Source of the DNA: Gymnorhina tibicen
Taxonomy: Eukaryota > Chordata > Aves > Passeriformes > Artamidae
Direction: 5' to 3'
Assembly (NCBI GenBank): GCA_013399875.1
Contig: VXAZ01000459.1
Span: forward strand, 214,218-278,217
Length of the DNA: 64,000 nucleotides
Shown here: piece by piece, positions 23,701-35,700 of the stretch
Layout: each line of letters opens with the position of its first letter
Position numbering within the stretch: position 1 is the first letter of the stretch
Notes under the pieces: generated by a model
Told to the model about the DNA's origin: nothing
What the model saw: the letters and a program-made list of their open reading frames with translations, nothing else
The model's database searches: none
Program-made: the position numbers and the translations under genes

Positions 23701-26700
23701 CCCGGGCACCGATGGCACCGAGTGAGCACTTTATGCCTGCAAATCCCTTGGCGGGCGTCAGGAAAATCTTCCCGCGGGAAGGGTGGGAGAGGGTCACAGC
23801 TGGGAGCCAGAGGAGGGTGAGCAGGGTGGCAGGGCGGGGAAGGAGCCTTGTGGCAGAGCATCCCACCGAGGATGGGCACGGGGCTCTTCCCAGCAGGGCA
23901 GCAGCAGTCCTGGAGTGGGGAAGGAGCAGCGGGCAGCCCTCCAGGCCAGAGAGCCGCAGGCAGGGAGGGCAGAGCCGCAGGCAGGCAGGCTCTGCTCCCC
24001 ACTGAGCTCTTCCCCCGCCTGTCACCCCTCACAGCTGGGCTCGGGGGTCCCGGGGGTGTTGCTGGCGGCCGTGGGAGAGTTGCTGGAGCCTGCGCTGGTG
24101 GCCAGGCACGGCCCCGGCCCTCTGTGTGTCAGGACAGCGGCAGCACGTGCTCCTGGCTCTGGACCCCAGCGTGGCCTCTTACCCAAATACCAGCCACTGC
24201 CCAAGGGTTTATGCCCCTCCTGAACCGGGGGAAACCGGGGGAAAGGCCTCTGGGGCCAAGGGGGGAGGCAGAAACAGGGCGTCCCCACGTCCCCTCTGTG
24301 CTGCTTCAGCAGATGTCAGCACAGGGAGGAGGAGGAGGAGGAGGAGGCCACCCAGGGATCACATCTGGGGATTTTTTGGGTTGCTGAAATGCATCTGTGC
24401 ATAGGATGGTGCCTGAAAAGGGAACGAGGGGAGAAGGGGGAGCAGCCCCAAAAGGCACCGGGAGGTCTTTGGTGCTGTGGGTCACTGGCAGAAGCAGCCT
24501 CTCTGCAGCCCCCATGGCAGTGGGGACACTCTGGGGGGGGCAAGGACCCGTCATTCCACGGGAGTGGCTCTTTCATGAGCCCCGTGCTTCGTCCTGCCTG
24601 TCCGTGTGCGGGGGCAGCAGCCTGGGGTACGAGATCCTTTGCGTCCCTGGGCACTGGCTGCTTCTGCAGCCACCAGGCTCAGCTTCCAGCAGGGGCTGGG
24701 ATGCTCGGGGCAGGGACTGTCACTCTGTCCCTGCCGGGGGGATGCTCAGGGGGGCTGTGTCCCACCCTCCCAGCGCCCAGGTGTGTGCGGGTCTGTGTGC
24801 AAGGGCGTGCGAGCAAGGGTGGGTGTGAGCAGGAGCGCCAGGCAGGTTCCCAGTCCCCTCCTGGGCAGGTGGCAAAGGCACAGCGGGCACCAGGCTGCCT
24901 CTGCTGCTGCCACCGCTGCCTCCGATTGTCCCCAAGGAGCGTTTGCTGCCGGCGGGACGAGGCAGCCCCCACAGACCCCACAGCTCGTGAGACCCTCGAG
25001 GGGTCCCAGTACCAGCGTGCGGGGTGCAGGACCGGCGCTGCCGTGGGTCCAGCTGCTCTCCAGCAGGGACCATTAATGCCTTAACCCTCTCCTGGCGCTC
25101 CCCAGCCTCCCGCTTGGCCGGTGGGGTGCCTGTGGGGGGAAGGCTGCGGAGCCGGGGGCTGTGTGCTTTGGCCGGGGCCGTGCCGGCGGGGCAGGGTGGC
25201 AGGCAGCGCTGGCAGCAGGGCGCTGCCACCCAGGGAGCAGGGTGTCCCAGCGTGACCCGGCCGGGAGCCCCGGCGGCAGCGGGAGGCAGGAGGGATGCCT
25301 GGAGTTCCGTCGCGCTTGGCCCCGTCTCAATGGGACTCGGTGCCAGCGGTGGGGAGACGGCTGCTGCGAGTCCCAGCAGTGCCACGGCCCAGCCTGGCTG
25401 CCCGGCCCTGCAGGGCGTCCCTCCTTCTCACCCCCTTTTCCCAGCTGCGCTGATGGAGGCACCCAGGCCTCCTGCCAAGGGATGGGTGCTTTTCCTGTGG
25501 CTTCCCTGCCGCCAAAACCCCGGGATGCTCCCTCACCCGAGCCAGCCACGGGTGCCAGTGCTCAACCTGGCTGCACTTGCTGTCTCCCTGGCACTGCAGG
25601 CGGGGGATCCTTTGCCAAGCACCGGGGTCACACCAGGATTTATCTCTCTGTTGCATATCCCGGAGGGAAGGAGCTGGAGGCCGGGGGCTCGATGGCACCC
25701 ATGGCTCCCTGCCCCTCCTGCCTCTCTGCTCCATCTGTGGCTGGTTTGGGTGAGGAAGATCCCTGGATTTTGGCAGCGGGGAAGCCACAGGAAAGCCACC
25801 CATCCTTTGCCAGAGGCCTGGGTGCCACCTCTGCTCTCACCAGGAGCAGGGGACCCCCTTCCCACCCAGGCTGGACCCGCTCATCTAAACCCTTATGGGA
25901 CGCAGAGTGGGGGATTTGGACCCAGTCTCATCTCTCAGGAGACACGCAGGGAACAGGTTGATGGATTATTTTATGCTTTGCACCCTGTTTGGGCCAGCGT
26001 GGGCCTGCGGATGTGTCCAGGCGGTCCCAGCCGTGGGTGCGGGGAGCACCAGTGCAGCCCCCGGCTCCTCTCACACCAAACCCAGCAGCTGCAGGGTAAT
26101 AAATGAGGAGTCTATATTTAGACACCGTGTCTGGAGCAGCGTCACGGCGTTGCCAGAGGGTTTTACCGTTCACCACAGGCAGGTTTCCCCGCTCCTCCAG
26201 CTCCGTGCCACCTCTGCAGAAAAGCTCATCAAAGACGCGCAGCTGGAAGAGCATCCCGAACAGAAAAACCGATACCTGCACAAAATCTCAGCGCCCGCTG
26301 AGGGATGACAGAGCAGAGCATTCCAGGGAGCCTCGGAAGGAGCTGGCTCGGGGCCCGTTTTCATTTGGCAAAGGCTTTATTTTGTTGCACGGGAGTTTGT
26401 AGTAAAGAAAACAGGGGATGGAGCCGTCCCTTGTGCCGCCCCGGTGTCAGCTCCTGCTGCTGCTGCAGCCACGACAGCTCCGGCCCCACGGAGCTGCTGC
26501 TCCGGGTGGTGCCTAAACCCCCCCCAGCAGCCCTGCTGTGCCCCTGCAGCTGCCAGGAGCAGCTGGTGCCGGGGAGGGGACGGTTCCCTGATGGAGCTGG
26601 GGCTGCCGGGCCTCCTCTGGCTCAGCCGGCAGCGGTTCCTGGGAATCCGTGTTGAAATTCAAGGAGAGGCTGCAGGGTTGTGCAAAGGCTGCAGAGCCCC

Positions 26701-29700
26701 GTGCGGAGCCAGAGCGGCTTTCCCGGCAGCCCAGAGCGTGAGGCTGGTACCGGCTTGGGAACGAGGAGATTTGCATGAGGATTCCTGGTGCTCAGAGCTG
26801 GGTTTTTCCCCGGATTTTGCAATGTCAGAGGATGTTGGGAACGGATGCCGTGCGCTGCTGGCTCCTCCTGGCCTGGGGAGAGTTTGTCCAGGCAAATCCA
26901 AACCCTGAGCCATTGCCATGGGCTGTGAGTGTGGCAGAGGCAGCTGGTGACAGGAACGGTGACCAGCTGTGCCCGAGCCCTCTTTTGCGGCTCACAGCAC
27001 CAGCACTTTCTTCCTGCATCCTTCCTTCCACAGGAAGCTTTTTGCTTGGGTTCCTGCGCCTCCCAGGGATGGGAAATGCCAGCGTGGGCACAACGCTGGG
27101 TAAAACTCATCAGCAGTGGGGCAAACAGCCCCTCCCCACTGCTGCACAGCCCCGGCTCTCTGCTCCCAAACGGGCACGATGGAAGCTGTGGCTGCCCCTG
27201 GATCCCTGGAAGTGTCCAAGGCCAGGTTGGACGGGGCTTGGAGCAGCCTGGGACAGTGGAAGGTGTCCCTGCCATGGCAGGGGGTGGGACTGGATTTTCT
27301 TTAAGGTTCCCTCCCAGCCTAACCCATTCCATGATTCTGTGAAGGGTGCAGTGCCTGGGCAGCCTTCCCTGTGCCCGCCCGTGGTGCCAGCTGTGCCTTG
27401 GCACTGCGGGGACACTTGAGGACACCTCAAGGACACCCCACTGGCAGAGCTGGTTCGCAGCCGAGCTGGGGGAGAGCAGCACACGGTTCTGGGGGTCAGC
27501 GAGCCCCCTGCCTGCCCCCCACGTTGCAGGGCACCCCAGGGAGGGACAGCCCTTCGCCCACAGCAGGTGTGGCATGTTTGGCGTGGGGACAGAGGCACCC
27601 ACAGAGCCTGGGCAGCTGCCCAGGGAGCTGGCAGCCGTTTGGGAGGAGGAGGAGGAGGAGGAAGGCACCTGACTGCCAGGCAGGAGTCCAACGGGTTGAA
27701 ACAGCTCCCGCTGTGGTTTGCATAACCAAGCCCGGCTCACTGGGTGTCACCTGGTCACCGGGGCTGGGAATGGCGCTGGGTGGACAGGCTGGGGGGCTGC
27801 CTGCTCTGGTGCCGTGCCCACCGTGCCCTCCGTGTCCTGCTGCCAGGCTGGGAGGTGCGGGGCTGGCGGTTCTCCCCCAGCTCCAGCCCCAGCTGCTCGG
27901 CCTGCAGCGTCCCTGCGGGTCCCCCCGCGGTGCCACGCCGAGCACGGCACTGCCCTGCCGCCCCCCGGGACCCCCTCCACCTCTCCAAGGTGGCACCGGA
28001 GGCTCTGCCGAGGACACCTGGCCACGCTCCCGCGTGGCAGCCCCCAACACGGAGGCAGCAGAGGGAGAGGGATGGGTAAGGGCGAGGAAACTGGAGCTGC
28101 TCACATGACTGGGGAGCTGCTGCCAGGCACTGGGGCCACGCAAAGTGCATGAAGGTGGCACAGCAAGCCAGGGACGAGGAGCCTTAACCTCCCGCCAGCC
28201 CTGCGTGAGGTTTCAGACCACCTGGGACGTGGCACTGCCAGGGCAGAGGTGGCTTCCCCCCCACCACAGGGGACTCCCGGCTCTGATGCTCCCAGCCCAG
28301 AGGTGGCTGCTGGGTCAGAGCAGTTCCTGTCAGATGCAGAGCTCAGGTCTGGATTTCAGGCCAGCCTGCCCTGGGGTCTCTGGCTTTCTGTTGATGCCTG
28401 TGTTAGCTGGGGTCAAAAATGGGGGGACGAGGCTTGGGGGCAGGCAGGCTCAGGGCAGGGTGGCGAGGGAGCTGGCACAGCACATGGAGCAGTTAAAAGG
28501 ATCTGATTTGAGTGTAAGAACTCATGCTTGTGGGCTTCACCCCGACTGGTTTGGGAGGAGCAGAAGGGCCCCCAACTGGTTTGGGAGGAGGAGAGGGGCC
28601 CCAGCCCTCAGCTGCCCGCAGGGAGCGGCCAGACCCCTCCTCTCCTGCCCTGTTGGAGCCTGCCTGGGGTTTTGGGGAGGGGAAAGGTGTGGTCCCTCAC
28701 AGGAGAGAATTTGAAACAGCACAGAGCTTTGTGTTTGTGGGTTTGCATGTGCTCCTGAAGGAGTTTCTTTCCCTCCTAGGGATTTTTCTATCTGGAGATC
28801 TTGGAGCAGTTTCTTTCCAGGGTGAGTCAGTTGTTTGCAGAGTAGGAAGCCCGAGGAAAGCAGGCTGGCAGCACCAGCTCCAGGCTGTGGCTCCCAGAAA
28901 CGTTTCCTGCAGAGCCAAAAAGCAGGGCCAGAGCCCAGCCCTGGGGGCAGTGGCCTGGCTGGGACACCCAACAGTGCCCGGGTGCGGACCCGGACACAGC
29001 AAAGCCTCGTGCAGCCCCAGGAAATCCCCAGAGCAAACACGTTGTGCTGCTGGAAGCGCCTGCCCGGCCTCCCCAGAGAGTTCTCACCTCCACCATCCAC
29101 CTGTGAGCGCGTCCGTGCCTCCACAGACCTGCTGGGACCTGCCCTCCTCTCACCTTCCCCGGCCTCGGTTTTCCCACAGAATTGGAGTGGTGTCAATCCG
29201 GATAATCACTTTATCCTGGTGACTGCCTGATGCCCACCTGGAAAACACCCAGCTGCCAGCATTCCCCTTCCCCAGCAGCTTTCTGGGCAGAGGGACGAGG
29301 TGGCCACGCTGAGGGGTGACAGTCCCCTCCGGCCAGGACACCTCCGGGTGCCGTGCAGGAAATGGGCAATGATTTATTTGGGTGTAGCGGGGTAGGGGAG
29401 GAGAGGGAACCCCTGATTCGGGAGGAGAAGAGGGGGGAGCCACCTCTTGCTGTCCCCAGGGGATGGGGACAGGGAGGAGCGGGGTGCCAGTGCTGTGCAG
29501 GAGCTGGCACGGGCAGTGCCCTGCAGCGGTGAGGGGTGGCCGGCAGTGCCCACCCGCCTGGCCGGGCTGGGGCTTCCCCCTGTGCTGGGATATGGGCATG
29601 GACACGCATGGACAGGCTGGGCAGCAGGGTGAGGGCAGATCTGCGTGGCTTTGCCCTTCGCACGGTGGTTTGCATCCTCTCGGACCTCGTGCCTCCGGCT

Positions 29701-32700
29701 GGAAACTTCATTTTGACGTGGGAGCCGGGCATGGTGGGGACTCCCTCCTGGCAGGAGGGCCAGCACAGCCCGTGTCCAGCAGGAGAAAGGCTCCTGGGGG
29801 ACCCCAGCGAGGGTTTGGTGGTGGTGGCCTGACCCCCAGCAGGGCAGGGCCGTCGCTGGAGCGTGCCGGGGCTGGACGGGCTGGGAGGTCAGGCTAATGC
29901 GGGAAGATCCTCCTTGTGCCTTCTTAACCCCAGCTTGAACCTTCCCCGTCTCCTGCCTCGGCCTGATTAGCACTGAGGCTGCTGGTGGCACGAGCAGCTC
30001 CGAGCAGTGCCAGCCCTGGGGCGTCTTCCTCGGTGTCTCCCGTGGACCCCTCTGCGAGCCCCGGCGCCAGAGCTGCAGCGGGCAGGCGGGCAGGAGCCGT
30101 GCTTTCCTCCCTGCCCTGCTGCCAGCTCCCTGGCAGGAGGGGCTGGGAGTGCTCCCAACAGGGGACAGCTTGTCCAGGCAGTCTCTGCTCCTCAGCAGAG
30201 CATCAGCGAGGTGTGGAAAGGCGCCCGTGGCTTGGGGAGGTGAAGGGCATCCTGCAGGTGATGGTGACAGGCCTGGCGGGGGGGGTGACACCGGGCTGGG
30301 GTGGCTGGCAGGCAGCAGGTTCTCTCCACCTGCTTGTCAGGTGCAAAGGGGCAGGATTGGGGCAGGACTTGGGCCGGGTGTGCCCTCAGCTCCGTTTCAC
30401 AGCCGTGGATGGCACCGAGCGGCAGCGCGCACCGGGAACGCCAGCCCTCGCCGAGCCGGGCAGCGCCAGGCTGAAGCAGTTCAGGGATTCCCAGGACTGC
30501 AGGCTGTGGCTGTGGCTCCTTGAAAGCCAAGGGGAGCTTTTGGGAGCTTGGAAGACCCCGAGGCTGTGGCTGCGGGTGGGGAGCATGGCTGTGGCTGGGC
30601 TTGGAGGCGCAGCCACCACCCAGCGTGGCACGAGGCGGTGATGTCCCTGTGGGCAGGGGCTCTGCTTGCCTCTGAGGGCCACCACAGGTCTGACCCGGTG
30701 GGCAGCTGGAGGGACAGTTGCTGCTTCCAGGCAGGGATTTGCTCCTGGAGCCAGCTGAGAGTGGGGAAGAGCTGCCAGTGCCAGGGTGAGCAGTGCCCGT
30801 GGAGCTGAGCTGGTGCTGGGTGTGAGAGGCTGTGCCGTGGGAGGATGTTTGCAGTGTCCTCCGGGCAGAAGGGACCTCGTGGAGCCCTGTCAGCCTCTGA
30901 GCTGGGCACCGAACCTCCAAAGGGGCTGGTGGGCAGAGCAGGGCAGGGACAGGGCTGTGACCCTCGCTGGTGTCCCTGTGCCCACAGCAGTCATGTGGCT
31001 GCTGGAAGAGGAAGGTCTGAAAATAATCACCCCCTCATGTTTTCCTTAGAAAAGGAGGGAGTTGCCACCGTGGGGAATTCTTGTGACCAGCAGAGCTGGC
31101 TAACGGTCAGCTCCTCGGTGAGTCAGGACCTGTCCCCTGCCAGGGCACAGCCTGGCCCCCTGTGCTGCCAGCCGGGCTCCCAGGGCTCCCCAGCTCGTCT
31201 GGAGCCTTCCCTGCCACCTCCAGTGGTGTGTGAGTGGAAGCAATCCCAAGAATTTCTCAGTGCCCTGCTGGCCTCGACCACGGTCCCCACTGCTCCCAGT
31301 CCCACTGGGCATCCTCTCGGGGTGGCAGGGCTTGTGCCACCTCTCGCTCTGCCCTTGTCCCACACGGGCTGTGCTGCTCGCAGAGGGGCAGCAGGAAGGA
31401 GGTGGGGTGCTGCCGGGGGAGCCCTGCCTGCCCCTGCTCCTTCCCCACCTGTCCCCACGGACCAGGGGGTCACGAGGCAGGGCTGGAGAGCTCGGAGCTG
31501 GTGGGACATTTCGGTCCCCGCTGTGCCTTGTGCCCACGGCTCAGCACGTGCCAGCTGCCGCCTGTTGGTCCTGCCTTTGCTTTTGGGGAGATAACAAGGA
31601 ATTTTTCTTAGAAAACCCCACCAGTGTTCAGCCCGGGGCCTGTGCCCTGCCTGGCCGATGGCGTGGAGTGGTGACAGGGACAGGGCTGGCAGCAGCCACT
31701 GGCCCATGGGTATTTGGGGTGCTGGATCAGCGGGTGGGGGACGGCGTTGGCCAGGCTGGCTGCTGGCAGGGTTGGTAGCCCTGGGGTGCTGCTGTTTGCC
31801 CCCAGGGGTGCAGGACGAAGCTGTCGCGCTCGGGGAGGCACGGTTCTGAGTGCCCGGGTGTGCTGGCACTGCCCGGCCAGCCCTGGCACGGCACGGGGAC
31901 ACGGCACGGCCAGACAGGGCTGTTTCCATGAGGTGGTGTTGAGAGAGGAGGTGGCTCCTTGGGAACAGCCTGTTCCCTGCCATGCCTGCTCCGTGCATGG
32001 GGCACGGCCACCGCCTGCCCTTGCCTGTGCCTGGCAGCAGTGGGGGGGTGATTTAGGGTGTAGCAGGGCCTCCCTGGTGGGTGCTGCAGCCCTGGGGCTC
32101 AGGCAGACCCAAAGTGGACCCTGTAATTTGGAAGCTGAATAAATGAGCTGAGCGTGGTGTGAACGTGCAGCTCTGTAACCTGTGATACACTTTGCTGCTG
32201 CCCTTCTTCCTAATCCCGACACACCTTTGTTTGAAGTATTCCAGCAGAATGTTGTTTATCCAGGGCATTATTACCAGTATCTCAGGCTCCTTTTTTCTAT
32301 CCTGTGACTCAAGGACAGTTTAGTGCAATTTCTTCCATCTCTCCTCCGTATCAAAGTTATCCTGGCAAGTTCATGTTTATTGTTTGCGGTTAATGTTTAA
32401 TATTTCCCATTACTGGCATCTCATGGTTGATCTTAATTACACCCTTCTAATGTAAGACAAAAGTCAGAGAGCGAGACCATGCTCAGGCCCGGGCTGGGGC
32501 TCAGAGGCTGGCACTGGGCACCCCTTTTCCCACTCAGAACCCCCTTTTCCTACTCAGAACCCCCTTTTCCCACTCAGAACCCCCTTTTCCCACTCAGCAC
32601 GTCTCAGGCTGTGCTGGGAGGGTGTTGTCGCAGAATCACAGAACCATTTAGGTTGGAAAAGACTTCTGAGATGATCAGGTCTAACCTTTGAGTCCAGCCT

Positions 32701-35700
32701 CCGAGTCCAGGCTGCGTTGGCACAGCGTGCCCGCCGTGGGGCCCAGCAGCTCCCACGTGCTGCAGCAAGATGGACGAGCAGGAGTTGGTTTGGAGTAGCT
32801 CAGGAGGAAGAAAGAGCTGCTGTTTGCTTAGTCCTGGCTTTAAATGAGGTTTTGCCTCTCGCTGGCTGGGCTGAACCGTTAAAATGGATTAGCGGAAGGT
32901 TAAAAAAAGTAATTAAAAATTAACAGGGGGCAGAGGGCAAAATGCCTGGCAGGACAGCGAGGTGCCTCCCGCTCCGTGCAGCCTGGGAGGTTCCCGTGTG
33001 CCTTCACCCCAAACCTGGCGAGGGGATGAGGGAGCTGCGTGTCCCTGTGCTCCCCTGTGCTGTGTCACTGGCTGTGCGTGCAGCCATGGTCCCCTCAGCT
33101 CCAGGGACCTTCACCCAGGCTATAAATATCGGGGGTGTCAAGGGGCAACGGGGCCAAGGCACAACCCGACACCACCTCTCCCTCATTCACAGTGACATTT
33201 TGTCAAATGCCACTGGGGAGAGGGCTTGCTTATCTGCTGGCACACACTCTGGTGACCTTCACAGCTCTGGCCAGGTGCCTCCTTGCTGTATTTACACTTA
33301 TTTATAGCTCTCTCCTCCATTGCCACCTCTGCCCTCCTCCCTGGTGCTGGAGCCAGGCTGCGCACCCCACACATCCCGCATCCTCCTGGGCCGGGATGGA
33401 GCTGGGGGTGATGAGGGGCTGGCAGCACCCAGCCTGGGTGCTGGTGGCCTGACCCCACGGGGACCGTGTCCCCTGGGTGGGAGCTGCGGGGACAGCAGGG
33501 TGCACCCCTGGGTTTGGTCCTGGTGCGGGTCATGGCCCCAAAGCCTCCTCACTCCGGTTCTGGGGCAGCTCAGGAGGGTGCTGGGGGTCTGCAGGCACCC
33601 AGCCCTGCCTGCCTAAAAGGGGTGAGTGGCCGTGCCCAGTGCCACAGCAGCCATCCCAGTGCCACAGCAGCCAGCCCAGTGCCACAGCAGCCAGCCCAGT
33701 GCCACCTCCCCGGTGAGAGCCCGTCCCACCCCGCAGTGCCCATCTCCCGTCTCCCTGCAGGGCTGTAATCCCCGTCAGAGGCGGTCTGTGATTATGGATT
33801 TCCCTGATGAGCCCAGACGACTCTGCAAAACCCCTGCCCAAGGATTTTCTTTCCTTTTTCGAGTCAGGCCCGGGCGAGGGCGAGGAGGGAGGAACTCCCC
33901 GTGGGGCCGAGGGAGGGCTGGTGGGAGCAGCGCTTGGTGCTCTCGGCATTTCTCACCTCCCGCTGCTTCGGGTGCCAGCCTGAAGGCCCCTGGCTGCTCT
34001 GGGGCTGTGTGTGCGGCACGTGTGGATGTATATTTATCCCTTAATGCTTCGGGCAGGCGCTTGGCTGCGGAGGGAGGAGCTGAGTCACCATTTGCTCCCC
34101 ATCGAGGAGTGGGCTCCCCGTTCCCGGCTGCTTCCTTTGGCCCCTCTGAGGTGCTGCCTCTTCCCTTCCTTTTCTCCACGAGGCACGGTGGCACGCGAGT
34201 GACAGGGCCACCACAGAGCACCCCGGGGCTGGTGTGCGGGCCGTGCCCGGCCGCCCTGGCAGGCTCAGGCAGGATGAGGCTCCTGGAAGGTGCTTGCCCG
34301 TGGCCAGCAGCGCTGGCACGGCGGCACTTCAGAGGCTGCCACCCGTGCAGGCTGACTAAGCACGAGCAGCGCCTGTGCCATCAGCCCGTGTGCCCGCAGC
34401 CCGCGCCAAAATACTTGGCCACCACTTCAAGGGGTTGGACCCTGGGGTTCTGCAGATAAGGGTAATTTCTGCCGGTGCTGTTGTTGGAGTGAGACGGAGG
34501 AGAGCACCTGCAGGTCTCTCTGCCACGGTCACTGCGCCGTCCCCAGCTCCCTGAGCCAGCCGAGCAGAGCAGACAATGAGCCGAGCCCTTGCTTGCCCTG
34601 GTTTAGGTTGCTGTTCCCTGGCAGCAGGGCTGTTCCTGCCCTCCCTGGGCTCATGGATACAGCCAGCAGCCTGACCCCAGCCAGCTTCTCCAGTCCTGCT
34701 GACTGGGGGGTTTTGTCTGGGGAGCCCAAGTTGACACTGAAAAAGAGGAAAACATTTCCTGTCTTGTTAATCCAGTGTTTGAATTAGAGCTGGGCTTGGA
34801 GAGGAGTCTCGTGTCTCTTCAGAGATAAGGCCTCACGTGCCGGAGTTCACACCGCTCCAAACCAGAGCTGGAAGGGACATGTCCCACCTGCTGTCCCCGG
34901 GGTGCCGGGAGCCAGCACTGACCTGGGGCATCCTTGGCTGTGGCTCCGGCCAGTGGCTGCGGGTCCAGCCCAGGACACGTGCCAGAGCTTCTGGGGACAC
35001 TGGTGACAGTGGCCTGCACTGACCACCCTCACAATCGGGCAGGGAGATGGAGATGGAGCTGACCCCTGTGCCAGCTCCTCGTGCTGCCTCGCCTTGCCAC
35101 TGCCCTGGGAAGGACAGACTGGGGACATGGCAAAGGGACAGGGAGTGGGAGCAGTTGGGGCTGTGGTGGGTGCAGCCGCAGAGCACCCAGGAGCTCTTCC
35201 ATTGCCAGGAGACGAAGGGATGCTGAGCAAGGAGACAGCAGGAGCTCTTGGCCTGATTTGCTCCAGGAGAAGGTTTAGGGCCCGCCGTGCTCGGCACCAC
35301 TGGCACTGCTCTGGGAGCGTTTGGGGGCAGTCCTGGCACAGGAGAGTTGGCAGGGTGACCTCTGGATGTCCTTGTCACACAGTTTGGAGACTGTCCCTTG
35401 TTACTGCCCGCTCTGCTGTGGGCATGGACGGGGCTTGCACTGGGGTGGGCACGGGGCTCTCCTGCTCTCCGGCTGTCCCGGGTCCAGCAGCCCCGGCAGG
35501 GGCACAGAGTGAGCACAGACCCTCGGTGTGAGGGTCCCTGATGGCCTCCCAGGGCAAGCTCTGCTGCCATGACTGAAGTGACAAACCCCTCACGGCAGGC
35601 AGGAGTGTCCCAGCTCTGCAGCAGGTGAATAAAAGCCTCTGCAGGGGGAAGCTCCGTGCAGCATCCGAGCGAGGATCAGCTGCCTCTGCCCGGGAATTGG

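Noticed and set aside
25024..26106. Plus-strand open frame of 360 codons in intron 1
   Set aside because: No domain, repetitive Gly/Pro/Ser composition, and overlapping open frames on both strands; no sign of a nested gene.
26622..27740. Minus-strand open frame of 372 codons
   Set aside because: It also crosses a CR1 3' end antisense, and the encoded sequence is low-complexity Pro/Ser/Leu without family resemblance.
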